From Amycolatopsis sp. CA-128772 (GTDB lineage: Bacteria; Actinomycetota; Actinomycetes; Mycobacteriales; Pseudonocardiaceae), in contig NZ_PPHG01000066.1 in NCBI RefSeq assembly GCF_002904295.1, positions 1 to 64,000 on the forward strand: a stretch of DNA of 64,000 nt, written 5' to 3'. The position numbers and the translations under genes were made by a program. How positions within the stretch are numbered: position 1 is the stretch's first letter; each line of letters starts with the position of its first letter. Positions 8,133-16,755 of this stretch are shown here, piece by piece. The notes under the pieces are model-generated. The model was not told the origin of the DNA and made no database searches. It saw only the letters and a program-made list of their open reading frames with translations.

Positions 8133-9188
8133 GTGCAGTCGCATCCAGTCAGGCGCGTGGTGTCAGGAGCCCTCGCCGCGGTTGCGGTGATCACCCTCGT
8201 CACCGTGGCCCAGCCGACGGCCACCGCCGCCCCCGTCCCCGTTCTCCAGACCCCGCCAGCCGGTTCGGACGCCCTCGCCCGGTACCGCGACCTCGCGGCC
8301 CAGGCCGAAAAGCTCAATGAAGACCTGCTGTCCGCCCAGGACGACCTGAAGAAGAAGCAGGGCGAGCTCGACAAGGCCACCGGCGATGTCAACGCGGCCA
8401 AGGAACAGGCCACGAAGGCGTCCGAGAGCCAGAAGAAGTACCAGACCGAGGTCGACAAGTTCGCCGGTGCGTCGTTCACCAGCGGTGTCCAGCTGAACAA
8501 GCTGTCGGCGCTGCTGGCCGGGACGTCCACCCAGGACTTCCTGGACCGTTCGTCCGCGCTCGAGGTCATCGCGACCGGCAAGAACGCCGCGATGGGCAAC
8601 CTCACCGGCGCCGTCCAGGAGGCGACCGACGCGGCCGCCAAGGCCAGCGACGCCGCGAAGCGCGCGCAGGACGCGCGGGACGCCGCGGCCAAGCTGACCC
8701 AGGACATCCAGGCCAAGCAGAAGACGCTGCAGGACCAGATCGACCAGCTCGAAGCGGCCAACAAGAACCTGAGCGCCGGGGACAAGGCCGCCCGGCGGGA
8801 CACCGGCTCGGCGCCGCCCGCCAACATCAAGGCGCCGACCGCGGCCGCGCAGGCAGCGCTGAACGCGGCGCTGGGCAAGCTCGGCAGCGCCTACGTCTAC
8901 GGCGCGACCGGACCGACCAACTTCGACTGTTCGGGCCTGACGATGTGGGCCTACAAGCAGGCCGGCATCACCCTGCCGCGGACCAGCCGCGAGCAGTCCA
9001 CCTTCGGCGCCGCGGTGCCGCGGGACCAGCTCCAACCGGGCGACCTCGTGTTCTACTACTCGCCCGTTTCGCACGTCGGCATGTACATCGGCGACGGCAA
9101 GATGGTGCACGCGCCCGACACCGGTGACGTCGTGAAGATCTCGCCGCTGCAGAGCCAGTACGCGGGAGCGCGCCGCCCGACGGCGTGA
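8133..9188 (+). CDS. Secreted NlpC/P60 peptidoglycan endopeptidase with coiled coil
   Basis: A 351-residue wall hydrolase expected to cut D-glutamyl-meso-DAP links in peptide stems. The N-terminus has a signal peptide (HPVRR, a hydrophobic stretch, cleavage near ATAAP). Residues about 45-235 are a long Lys/Ala/Asp coiled coil, and 245-351 form the NlpC/P60 domain with Cys266 (DCSGL), His314 (SHVGM) and His326 (MVHAP) as the catalytic set. GTG at 8133 is preferred because it keeps the basic n-region and follows AAAGGAG; a GTG at 8157 is the alternative. The architecture and position match Rv2190c (RipC-like). The coiled coil may contact FtsEX-type regulators, as in RipC; that is inference. Confidence 0.92.
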   Translation: MQSHPVRRVVSGALAAVAVITLVTVAQPTATAAPVPVLQTPPAGSDALARYRDLAAQAEKLNEDLLSAQDDLKKKQGELDKATGDVNAAKEQATKASESQKKYQTEVDKFAGASFTSGVQLNKLSALLAGTSTQDFLDRSSALEVIATGKNAAMGNLTGAVQEATDAAAKASDAAKRAQDARDAAAKLTQDIQAKQKTLQDQIDQLEAANKNLSAGDKAARRDTGSAPPANIKAPTAAAQAALNAALGKLGSAYVYGATGPTNFDCSGLTMWAYKQAGITLPRTSREQSTFGAAVPRDQLQPGDLVFYYSPVSHVGMYIGDGKMVHAPDTGDVVKISPLQSQYAGARRPTA

Positions 9189-9204
9189 CCCTTCGCAGCA
9201 CCCT

Positions 9205-9240
9205 CCAGGGGCGGTACCGCGGACGCGGTGCCGCCCCTGG
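9205..9240 (+). terminator. Hairpin terminator after the NlpC/P60 gene
   Basis: A 16-bp stem with one G-U pair and a 4-base loop starts 17 bases after the stop codon and is followed by TTCGT. It separates the hydrolase from pimB. Confidence 0.7.
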
Positions 9241-9252
9241 TTCGTCGGTGGC

Positions 9253-9258
9253 TAGCCT
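9253..9258 (+). promoter_or_regulatory. Candidate leaderless -10 element for pimB
   Basis: TAGCCT ends six bases before the GTG start at 9265. No Shine-Dalgarno sequence is present, which fits a leaderless transcript. Confidence 0.5.
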
Positions 9259-9264
9259 CTAAGC

Positions 9265-10422
9265 GTGCTCAAGACCCTGCTCGTGACCAACGACTTCCCG
9301 CCGCGGCCCGGGGGCATCCAGAACTACCTGAACTCCCTCGCCACCCGGCTGCCGGCGGACGACCTGGTCGTCTACGCGCCGTCGTGGGAATCGCGGACGG
9401 GGTCGCACGAGGAGTTCGACGCCGAGGCGCCGTTCGAGGTCGTCCGGCACCCGACGTCGCTGATGCTGCCGACGCCGGACGTGCTCCGCCGCGCGAAGCA
9501 GATCATGCGCGCGCGGGACTGCGAAGCCGTCTGGTTCGGCGCGGCCGCCCCGCTCGCCCTGCTGGGGCACCCGCTGCGCCGGGCCGGGGCCCGCCGCGTC
9601 GTCGCCTCGACGCACGGCCACGAGGTCGGCTGGTCCATGCTCCCGGGGTCGCGCCAGGCGCTGCGGCGCATCGGCGACACCGCGGACGTCCTCACCTACG
9701 TCAGCCGGTACACCCGCGGCCGCTTCGCCGCGGCGTTCGGCCCGATGGCCGGGCTGGAGCTGCTGCCGTCCGGGGTGGACACCGAGCTGTATCGGCCGGA
9801 CCCGGCCGGCCGGGCCGAAATCCGCGCGCGGCACGGGCTCGGCGACCGGCCGACCGTCGTGTGCGTGTCGCGGCTGGTCCCGCGCAAGGGCCAGGACCAG
9901 CTGATCCGCGCGCTGCCGCAGATCCGCGAGCAGGTGCCGGACGCGGTGCTGCTGGTCGTCGGCGGCGGCCCGTACCGCAAGACCCTCGCCGGCCTGGTCG
10001 CCGAGCTGGGCCTGGAGCGCGACGTCGTGTTCACCGGGTCGGTGCCGTGGGCCGAGCTGCCGGCGCACTACGCGGCGGGCGACGTCTTCGCGATGCCGGC
10101 CCGCACCCGCGGCAAGGGCCTGGACGTCGAGGCGCTCGGCATCGTCTACCTGGAGGCGTCGGCGACCGGCCTGCCGGTGGTCGCGGGCAACTCCGGCGGC
10201 GCCCCCGAGGCGGTGCTCGACGAGGTCACCGGGCACGTCGTCGACGGCCGCGACGTCACGCAGCTGGCCGAGACGCTCGCCAGCCTGCTGGCCGACCCCG
10301 TGCGCGCCCGCCGGATGGGCGAGGCCGGCCGCCAGTGGGTGACGGCGAACTGGCGCTGGGACGTCATGGCGCAGCGGCTGTCCGGCCTGCTGGACGGCGA
10401 TCCGGTGGCCGTCGTCCGCTAA
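9265..10422 (+). CDS. pimB: GDP-mannose-dependent phosphatidyl-myo-inositol monomannoside mannosyltransferase
   Basis: A 385-residue GT4-family (GT-B fold) glycosyltransferase that adds the second mannose to PIM1 on the cytoplasmic face of the membrane (PimB', Rv2188c). The start has the acceptor-side glycine loop FPPRPGGIQNYL; the donor-side motif is GNSGGAPEAV with the upstream GLDVEALGIVYLEASATGLP segment containing the EX7E pair. VSRLVPRKGQDQLI is the usual hinge of GT4 enzymes. The length equals that of mycobacterial PimB'. The position after NlpC/P60 supports the assignment. Its stop overlaps the end of the convergent uridine-kinase-like gene by four bases. Confidence 0.92.
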   Translation: MLKTLLVTNDFPPRPGGIQNYLNSLATRLPADDLVVYAPSWESRTGSHEEFDAEAPFEVVRHPTSLMLPTPDVLRRAKQIMRARDCEAVWFGAAAPLALLGHPLRRAGARRVVASTHGHEVGWSMLPGSRQALRRIGDTADVLTYVSRYTRGRFAAAFGPMAGLELLPSGVDTELYRPDPAGRAEIRARHGLGDRPTVVCVSRLVPRKGQDQLIRALPQIREQVPDAVLLVVGGGPYRKTLAGLVAELGLERDVVFTGSVPWAELPAHYAAGDVFAMPARTRGKGLDVEALGIVYLEASATGLPVVAGNSGGAPEAVLDEVTGHVVDGRDVTQLAETLASLLADPVRARRMGEAGRQWVTANWRWDVMAQRLSGLLDGDPVAVVR

Positions 10423-11033
10423 GGCGTGTACAGCGCCGGGTGCCGCGGATCGTCGACGCGGACGACGACCTCGGCGAGCGAACCCGGGTCCACCTCTTCC
10501 TCGTACCGCTCGTAGGCCGGGACGGCCCAGGCGTCCGGCACGCGGCGGCGCAGGGCCGCGGGGGAGAGCCACAGGTGCACGGCCAGGTCGAAGGCCAGCC
10601 CGGCCCCCAGCAGCAGCTCGCCGTCGACGAGCACGACCGCGCCTTCGGGCAGCGGCACGCGGCCGGCGCGGGTCGCGCGGTCGCGTTCGGCGTCCCACAG
10701 CGACGGCAGGACTTCGCCGGACCCCTTCAGCGGCTCCAGCACTTCGCGGCGCAGGGCGCCCAGGTCGAGCCAATCGCTGTAACGGGCGTCGGGATTCGTG
10801 CGGCCGTGCTCGAAGCGCAGGGACGCCGGGCGCAGAAAATCGCGCGCGGACACGCGCAGGGTCGCGCGGCCGCGCAGGCGCAGCGGGTCGACCAGGGCGT
10901 CCGCGAGGTCCGCGGTGCCCGTCGCGCCCGCCGCGCCGTCGATGGCGACCGCGATCCGCCGCGGGGTGAGCGCGTCGATGCGATCGGTGAGTTCGCCGGT
11001 CAGGACGGCGGGGGAAATCGGGCGGTAGCGCAC
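10419..11033 (-). CDS. Uridine kinase-like P-loop protein with altered Walker A
   Basis: A 204-residue protein that follows the uridine kinase-like pattern seen in actinobacteria: a near N-terminal P-loop region (VAIDGAAGATGTADLA), a mid-protein RDFLRPAS and SLRFEHGR segment, and VVLVDGELLL. In active kinases the loop reads GxxGSGKST; here the lysine position is glycine, so nucleotide hydrolysis may be lost. The start is GTG at 11033, preceded by TGGAGGA at good spacing; the longer frame lacks this. It ends convergently with pimB. The substrate is unknown. Confidence 0.72.
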   Translation of the reverse strand: MRYRPISPAVLTGELTDRIDALTPRRIAVAIDGAAGATGTADLADALVDPLRLRGRATLRVSARDFLRPASLRFEHGRTNPDARYSDWLDLGALRREVLEPLKGSGEVLPSLWDAERDRATRAGRVPLPEGAVVLVDGELLLGAGLAFDLAVHLWLSPAALRRRVPDAWAVPAYERYEEEVDPGSLAEVVVRVDDPRHPALYTP

Positions 11034-11097
11034 GGGTTCCCATCCTCCACCCGGGCCGCCCGCCGGTTTTGTCGTACCCCGGTGCGAGGATGAGGAC

Positions 11098-11511
11098 ATG
11101 ACTTCTTCAGTGGGGAAGACGGCCGATGTGGGGTGGAACATCGGCGTTTCGCGGACCTTGCCGTACCCGGCCGAAGCGGTGTGGGACTTCCTGGTCAGCC
11201 GCGAAGGCGTCGCGATCTGGCTCGGTCCCGGCGTCGAGCTGCCGCGGGAACCGGGCGCGGAGTACGAAACGGCCAACGGCACGGTGGGCGAGATCCGCAG
11301 CTACGTCGACGGCGACCGCGTGCGGCTCACGTGGCGGCCGAGCGACTGGGACCACGACTCGACCGTTCAGGTGCGGCTGAGCGGCGCCGGGGCCAAGACG
11401 ACCCTGAGGTTTCACCAGGAATGGCTTTCGGGCGCGGAAGAACGCGAAGAACAGCGGGCATACTGGCAGGACGTGACCGAGCGCGTCGTGGCGGCTCTCG
11501 CCGAACGCTGA
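11098..11511 (+). CDS. SRPBCC (AHSA1/START-like) domain protein
   Basis: A 137-residue helix-grip protein of the SRPBCC superfamily. The family pattern of an N-terminal beta strand followed by PAEAVWDFLVSREGVAIWLGPG, then a series of strands (VRLTWRPSDW, TTLRFHQEWL) and a long C-terminal helix with WQDVTERVVAAL, is clear. Such proteins bind small hydrophobic ligands or act as ATPase activators. The ligand here cannot be read. The P450 gene begins 24 bases downstream on the same strand, so the two may be cotranscribed. Confidence 0.85.
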   Translation: MTSSVGKTADVGWNIGVSRTLPYPAEAVWDFLVSREGVAIWLGPGVELPREPGAEYETANGTVGEIRSYVDGDRVRLTWRPSDWDHDSTVQVRLSGAGAKTTLRFHQEWLSGAEEREEQRAYWQDVTERVVAALAER

Positions 11512-11534
11512 CGCGGTGAGGCTTGGGGGATGAC

Positions 11535-12743
11535 ATGACGACCGGCGAGATCTACGAGGTCGCGGAGGACTTCGCGCAGGACGCGCACGTGCTCTCGGAG
11601 CTGCTGCGCGCGGGCGGCCCGGTGCGTCTGGTGCGGATGCCGCGCGGGCTGCCGTGCTACGTGGTCACCGGGTTCGCGCAGGCGCGGGCGCTGCTGGCCG
11701 ATCCGCGGCTGCAGAAGAACACCGCGGGGATCCGGGCGCTGTTCGAGGCGAAGCTGCCGCCGGAGGCGCCGCAGAGCGGGCTGGCGCCGGACCTGAGCCG
11801 GCACATGCTCAACTCGGACCCGCCGGACCACACGCGGCTGCGGAAGCTGGTGAACAAGGCGTTCACCGCGCGCACGGTGGCGCGGCTGCGGCCGCGGGTC
11901 GAGGAGATCACCACGGAGCTGCTCGACGCGCTCGCCGGGCAGGAGCGCGCCGACCTGGTGCCGTCGTTCGCCGCGCCGCTGCCGATCACGGTGATCTGCG
12001 AGCTGCTCGGGGTCCGCGAGGAGGACCGCACGGAGTTCTCGGGCTGGTCCCGCACGTTGCTGAGCGGCCTGGTGCAGCCGGAGGCGGTGCAGGCGGCGGC
12101 GCAGAGCATGTTCGGCTACCTCACCGGGTTGATCGCGCAGAAGCGCGCCCAGCCGGCCGAAGACCTGCTGTCGGACCTGGTCCACGCGAGCGACGACGGC
12201 GATTCGCTGTCCGAGCCCGAGCTGGTGTCGATGGCGTTCCTGCTGCTCGTCGCCGGCCACGAGACGACGGTCAACCTGATCGCCAACGGCGTGCTGGCGC
12301 TGCTGCGCGAGCCGGAGCAGCTGGCCCGCCTGCGTGCGGAGCCGGAGCTGCTCCCGGGCGCGGTGGAGGAGTTCCTGCGCTTCGACGGCCCGATCCACCT
12401 CGCCACGCTGCGGTTCACGGCGGAGCCGGTGGAGGTCGACGGCGTGACGATCCCGGAGGGCGAGTTCGTGCTGGTCTCGCTGCTCGGGGCGAACCGCGAC
12501 GCGCAGCGGTTCCCGGAGCCGGACCGCCTGGACATCACGCGCCCGGCCGGCGGGCACCTGGCCTTCGGGCACGGGATCCACTACTGCGTGGGCGCGCCGC
12601 TGGCCCGGCTGGAGGCGGAGATCGCGCTCGGCGGGCTGCTGGCGCGGTTCCCGGACATCGCGTTGGACGCGAAGCCGGACGAGCTCGTGTACCGGACGAG
12701 CTCGCTCGTGCACGGGCTGGAGGCGTTGCCGGTCCGGTTGTGA
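11535..12743 (+). CDS. Cytochrome P450
   Basis: A 402-residue class I bacterial P450 (soluble, needing ferredoxin and reductase). Motifs in order: HTRLRK in the C helix, the I-helix oxygen-activating AGHETT, ExxR as EEFLR, and the heme loop FGHGIHYCVGAPLARLE with Cys351 as the axial thiolate. The ATG at 11535 is chosen because GGGGGA lies six to eleven bases upstream; a TTG at 11523 is in frame. It is most like the CYP107/105 type of actinomycete enzyme that hydroxylates macrolides, terpenes or xenobiotics. No ferredoxin or biosynthetic core gene lies nearby, so the substrate is unknown. Confidence 0.93.
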   Translation: MTTGEIYEVAEDFAQDAHVLSELLRAGGPVRLVRMPRGLPCYVVTGFAQARALLADPRLQKNTAGIRALFEAKLPPEAPQSGLAPDLSRHMLNSDPPDHTRLRKLVNKAFTARTVARLRPRVEEITTELLDALAGQERADLVPSFAAPLPITVICELLGVREEDRTEFSGWSRTLLSGLVQPEAVQAAAQSMFGYLTGLIAQKRAQPAEDLLSDLVHASDDGDSLSEPELVSMAFLLLVAGHETTVNLIANGVLALLREPEQLARLRAEPELLPGAVEEFLRFDGPIHLATLRFTAEPVEVDGVTIPEGEFVLVSLLGANRDAQRFPEPDRLDITRPAGGHLAFGHGIHYCVGAPLARLEAEIALGGLLARFPDIALDAKPDELVYRTSSLVHGLEALPVRL

Positions 12744-12795
12744 GGGTCGCGCTGCCCGAAGGTGGCGCCCTCGGCCAGGTCGCGCGGGGTCCTGT

Positions 12796-12801
12796 TTTAA
12801 T
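12796..12801 (+). promoter_or_regulatory. Candidate leaderless -10 element for bioA
   Basis: TTTAAT, unusually AT-rich for this region, ends six bases before the bioA ATG at 12808. No ribosome-binding site is present. I see no clear -35. Confidence 0.55.
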
Positions 12802-12807
12802 GCAGCC

Positions 12808-14088
12808 ATGGACCCCGCCGACCTGCTCGCCCTCGATGCCCGGCACGTCTGGCACCCCTATGCCCCCATGCCGGCGAAGGTGCCGTCGCTGCTGGTCACC
12901 GAGGCCGCCGGCGTCCGGCTGAAGCTGGCCGACGGGCGGGAACTCGTCGACGGGATGTCCTCGTGGTGGTCCGCCGTCCACGGCTACCGGCACCCCGTGC
13001 TCGATGCCGCGCTCGCCGCCCAGGCCGGGCGGATGAGCCACGTCATGTTCGGCGGGCTCACGCACGAACCCGCCATCACCCTCGCCAAGACCCTCGTCGA
13101 CCTCACGCCCGAGGGGCTCGAGCACGTCTTCCTCTGCGACTCCGGCTCGGTCTCCGTCGAGGTCGCCGTCAAGATGTGCCTGCAGTACCAGCGTTCTCGC
13201 GGGCGCACCGGGAAACACAAGCTGCTCACCTGGCGTGGCGGCTACCACGGCGACACGTTCACCCCGATGAGCGTCTGCGATCCCGACGGTGGCATGCACG
13301 CGCTGTGGCGCGGTGTGCTGCCCGAGCAGGTCTTCGTCCCCGCGCCGCCGTCCGGGTTCGACACCCCGCCGGATCCGTCCTATGTGGACATCCTGGCCGC
13401 CGGGATCGAGCGGCACCACGGCGAACTCGCCGCGGTCGTCGTCGAACCCGTCGTGCAGGGCGCCGGCGGGATGCGGTTCCACCACCCCGCCTACCTGCGC
13501 GCCCTGCGGGAACTCACCGAAGCGCACGACGTGCTGCTGATCTTCGACGAGATCGCCACCGGCTTCGGCCGCACCGGTGCGCTCTTCGCCGCCGAACACG
13601 CCGGTGTCACGCCGGATGTCCTGTGCGTCGGCAAGGCGCTCACCGGCGGCTACCTCAGCATGGCCGCGGCCCTGTGCACCCCGGAGGTGGCCGCCGGCAT
13701 CGCGCGCGGCGAGCTGCCCGTCCTCGCGCACGGGCCGACGTTCATGGGCAATCCGCTGGCCTCGGCCGTCGCCAACGCCTCGCTCGGGCTGCTCTCCGGC
13801 GGCGGCTGGCGAACCGATGTCACCCGGCTCGAGAAGGGCCTGCTCGACGGCCTGGCCCCGGCGCGCGACCTGCCCGCCGTCGCCGATGTGCGGGTGCTCG
13901 GCGGAATCGGGGTGCTGCAGCTCGACCACCCCGTCGACATGGCCGTCGCCACGGACGTCGCCACCGGGCACGGGGCCTGGCTGCGGCCGTTCCGGGACCT
14001 CGTCTACGCCATGCCGCCGTACGTTTCGACCGAGGACGATCTGGCCGTGATCACCCGCGCGATGCTGGCCGTCGCCGAAAAGGCCTGA
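12808..14088 (+). CDS. bioA: Adenosylmethionine-8-amino-7-oxononanoate aminotransferase
   Basis: A 426-residue class III PLP aminotransferase that converts KAPA to DAPA with S-adenosylmethionine as amino donor, the third step of the biotin ring pathway. Diagnostic features: WHPYAPM near the N-terminus, DGMSSWWSAVHGY, SGSVSVEVAVKM, the RGGYHGDT segment, IFDEIATGFGRTG with the PLP-contacting Asp, GKALTGG with the Schiff-base lysine, and HGPTFMGNPLA. The length is normal. The other biotin genes bioD and bioB follow after two SulP fusion genes; bioF, which usually sits between bioA and bioD, is absent. Confidence 0.96.
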   Translation: MDPADLLALDARHVWHPYAPMPAKVPSLLVTEAAGVRLKLADGRELVDGMSSWWSAVHGYRHPVLDAALAAQAGRMSHVMFGGLTHEPAITLAKTLVDLTPEGLEHVFLCDSGSVSVEVAVKMCLQYQRSRGRTGKHKLLTWRGGYHGDTFTPMSVCDPDGGMHALWRGVLPEQVFVPAPPSGFDTPPDPSYVDILAAGIERHHGELAAVVVEPVVQGAGGMRFHHPAYLRALRELTEAHDVLLIFDEIATGFGRTGALFAAEHAGVTPDVLCVGKALTGGYLSMAAALCTPEVAAGIARGELPVLAHGPTFMGNPLASAVANASLGLLSGGGWRTDVTRLEKGLLDGLAPARDLPAVADVRVLGGIGVLQLDHPVDMAVATDVATGHGAWLRPFRDLVYAMPPYVSTEDDLAVITRAMLAVAEKA

Positions 14089-14103
14089 ATTCAGCACATC
14101 GGG

Positions 14104-14119
14104 TGTGACCGCCGGCACA
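14104..14119. promoter_or_regulatory. CRP/GlxR-type binding site candidate upstream of the first SulP-carbonic anhydrase gene
   Basis: TGTGACCGCCGGCACA matches TGTGA-N6-TCACA in nine of ten defined positions. It lies 176 bases upstream of the ATG at 14296. The remainder of this 207-base gap shows no other clear site. Confidence 0.45.
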
Positions 14120-14295
14120 GCGAGACCCGAATGTCCCTCATCGTCGCCGTGTGTGGCAGGCCCGGATCGAAACCACGCGAACGGCGGAGACGATAAGTGT
14201 GAAACCGGCCGTCCGGGCCGCCGAACAGTGCGCGGGCGAACGCGAGAAATGCTTGCGTAGCAGACTTTCCGCCCGGTTTCGGCGATCCTGCCCCC

Positions 14296-16527
14296 ATGAT
14301 CGAGATCGTTCGTGGCGAGCACGACACCGGACCCCCGAAGCCCTTCGCGCACCTGAAGAACCTCAAGCACGATTTCTTCGCCTCCATAGTCGTCTTCCTC
14401 GTCGCCGTCCCCCTGTCCCTCGGCGTGGCCTTCGCCGCCGGGGCGCCGCTGCTGTCCGGCCTGATCTCCGCCGTCGTCGGCGGGCTGGTCGCGAGTCTCT
14501 TCGGCGGATCGCCGCTGCAGGTCAGCGGCCCGTCCGCCGCCCTCACCGTGGTGCTGGCCGACACGATCGCCACCCACGGCTGGCCCGTCACCTGCGCGAT
14601 CACCGTCGCTGCGGGCCTGCTCCAGATCCTCTTCGGCCTGACGCGCCTGGCCCGTGCCGCGCTCGCCGTGTCGCCGGCCATCGTGCACGGCCTGCTCGCC
14701 GGCATCGGCGTCACGCTCGTGCTCGGCCAGCTGCACGTCGTCCTCGGCGGCTCGGCGCAGGGTTCCGCGCTCGCCAACGTGCTGGCGCTGCCCGGGCAGG
14801 TCGCCGCGCACCACGACCAGGCCGTGCTGATCGGCGTCGTCACCCTCGGCGTGCTGCTGGCCTGGCCGCGGCTGCCGAAGGTGGTGCGCCGCGTGCCCGC
14901 GCCGCTGGCCGCCGTCACACTGGCCACCGGCCTGTCCGTCCTGGCCGGCCTGTCCCTGCCGCGCGTCGACCTCCCGGCCGGGCTGCCCGCGCTGCACGTC
15001 GTGCCGCGGCTGCCGGACGGCGGCTGGGCCGGCTTCGCGCTCGCCGCGCTCACCATCGCGCTCATCGCCGGCCTGGAGAGCCTGCTGTCCGCGGTCTCGG
15101 TGGACAAGCTGCGCGGCGGCCCGCGCACCGACCTCGACCGCGAGCTCATCGGGCAGGGCGCGGCGAACGTCGCCGCCGGCGCGCTCGGCGGGTTCCCGGT
15201 CACCGGCGTCATCGTGCGCAGCATGACCAACTTCGAGGCGGGCGCGCGCACCCGGGCGTCGGCGATGCTGCACTGCGTCTGGATCCTCGCCGCCTGCCTG
15301 CTGTTCACCGGGCTGCTGCGATCGATCCCGCTGGCCGCACTGGCCGCCCTGCTCGTCTACGTCGGCACGAAACTGGTGAACCTCAACGGGCTCAAGGAAG
15401 TCCGCCGCCACGGCGACCTGCCGGTGTACGTCGTCACGCTGGCCGGCGCGATCGCCGTCAACCTGCTCACCGGGGTCGCGGCGGGGATCCTGCTGGCCCT
15501 CGCGCTGATGCTGCGGCGGATGATCTTCTCCGGCATCCACGTCGAAACCGACGGCGACCGCCACCGCGTCGTCATCGAAGGCGCGCTGACGTTCCTGTCC
15601 GTGCCGCGGCTGACCCGCGTGCTTGCCGAACTCCCGCCGGACGCCGAAGTGACCCTCGAACTCCTCGTCGACTACCTCGACCACGCCGCGTTCGACTGCC
15701 TGCGCGGCTGGCAGCAGGCGCACGCCGGGCCGGTCACGGTCGACGAGATCGGGCACCCGTGGTTCGAACGCGGCCGCTCGGGCGCGCCGACCGTGCGCCG
15801 CAGCGTCGCCGCGCGGGTCGTGCCGCGGTGGCTCGCGCCGTGGTCGCAGTGGCAGGCCGAGCACGTCGTGCTGCCCGCCCAGCGCACCGCGAGCTCGCTG
15901 CTCTGCCGCGGTGCTTCGGAGTTCCAGCGCCGCACGGCGCCGCTGCTGCGGGACACGTGGAGCGGGCTGGCGCACGGCCAGCAGCCGCACACCCTGTTCA
16001 TCACCTGCGGCGACGCGCGGATCGTGCCGAACCTGATCACCACGAGCGGGCCGGGGGACCTGTTCACGGTCCGGAACATCGGCAACCTCGTGCCGCCGGC
16101 CGACGGCACCGACTCCTCGGTCGGCGCGGCCATCGAGTACGCCGTCGGGGTGCTGGACGTCGCCGAGATCGTGGTGTGCGGGCATTCCGGCTGCGGCGCG
16201 ATGAAGGCGCTGCTCGGGCGGGCACCGGACGGGCTCGAACAGCTCGGCAGCTGGCTGCGCCACGGCGAAGCGACGCTGCGGCGGCGCGCCCGCGAGGCGC
16301 CGCTGCTGCTCGGCGGCGAGCGGCCGGCCGCCGAGGCCGACCAGCTCGCGCTCCAGAACGTGGTGCAGCAGCTGGAAACCCTGCGCGGCTACCCGGTGGT
16401 CGCCGCGGCCCTGGACCGCGGCGCGCTGCGGCTCACCGGGATGTACTTCGACGTCGGCGCGGCCCAGGTGTCCCTTTTGGACGGTGCCACCCGCGGCTTC
16501 GTCCCCGCGGGCGCGCTGGAGCACTGA
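14296..16527 (+). CDS. SulP-type bicarbonate transporter fused to beta-carbonic anhydrase
   Basis: A 743-residue fusion. Residues about 25-405 form a SulP (SLC26) transporter with 11-14 membrane segments, starting FFASIVVFLVAVPLSLG and including the QVSGPSAALTVV motif and the conserved GLESLLSAVSVDKL segment. Residues about 415-500 are a reduced STAS-like domain. Residues about 540-743 are a beta-carbonic anhydrase: Cys571, Asp573 and Arg575 (CGDAR) and His630 with Cys633 (HSGCG) supply the zinc ligands and the Asp-Arg pair. SulP-CA fusions are known and are proposed to move bicarbonate while interconverting it with CO2. A close paralogue follows in tandem. Confidence 0.92.
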   Translation: MIEIVRGEHDTGPPKPFAHLKNLKHDFFASIVVFLVAVPLSLGVAFAAGAPLLSGLISAVVGGLVASLFGGSPLQVSGPSAALTVVLADTIATHGWPVTCAITVAAGLLQILFGLTRLARAALAVSPAIVHGLLAGIGVTLVLGQLHVVLGGSAQGSALANVLALPGQVAAHHDQAVLIGVVTLGVLLAWPRLPKVVRRVPAPLAAVTLATGLSVLAGLSLPRVDLPAGLPALHVVPRLPDGGWAGFALAALTIALIAGLESLLSAVSVDKLRGGPRTDLDRELIGQGAANVAAGALGGFPVTGVIVRSMTNFEAGARTRASAMLHCVWILAACLLFTGLLRSIPLAALAALLVYVGTKLVNLNGLKEVRRHGDLPVYVVTLAGAIAVNLLTGVAAGILLALALMLRRMIFSGIHVETDGDRHRVVIEGALTFLSVPRLTRVLAELPPDAEVTLELLVDYLDHAAFDCLRGWQQAHAGPVTVDEIGHPWFERGRSGAPTVRRSVAARVVPRWLAPWSQWQAEHVVLPAQRTASSLLCRGASEFQRRTAPLLRDTWSGLAHGQQPHTLFITCGDARIVPNLITTSGPGDLFTVRNIGNLVPPADGTDSSVGAAIEYAVGVLDVAEIVVCGHSGCGAMKALLGRAPDGLEQLGSWLRHGEATLRRRAREAPLLLGGERPAAEADQLALQNVVQQLETLRGYPVVAAALDRGALRLTGMYFDVGAAQVSLLDGATRGFVPAGALEH

Positions 16528-16536
16528 CCACGAGTA

Positions 16537-16585
16537 CCCCAATGTGGCGTTCGGTGCGTCGGACGCACCGAACGCCACATTGGGG
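16537..16585. repeat. 49-bp near-perfect palindrome after the first SulP gene
   Basis: Two perfectly complementary 24-base arms (16537-16560 and 16562-16585) flank a single G at 16561. The motif starts CCCCAATGTGGCG and ends in its complement, ten bases after a stop codon. There is no T-run. It may act as a terminator, but the length, the perfect symmetry and the ATGTGGCGTTCGG core suggest a dispersed extragenic palindrome. The rest of the 228-base gap up to 16755 holds AT-richer promoter-like sequence without an assignable motif. Confidence 0.85.
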
Positions 16586-16755
16586 TCGTCCGGGAACCGT
16601 TGTGTGGTACGGGATTCAACTGTCGCTTGACAGAATTTGGGCCCGTGAACGGGGCGTTAACGGTTTGTCCGATATGTGACATTCAGGCTAATTGTGGCCA
16701 GTTGTTCACTCGATCGGGTGGTACATAGCGGACATTTCACTCGGTTTCCGGTTGC

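Noticed and set aside
11535..12743. P450 as part of a biosynthetic gene cluster
   Set aside because: No polyketide, peptide synthetase, terpene or tailoring set lies nearby; the neighbours are primary metabolism.
12535..16578. A 1347-codon minus-strand open frame opposite bioA and the first SulP gene
   Set aside because: Antisense shadow; no domain and the usual composition of a false frame.
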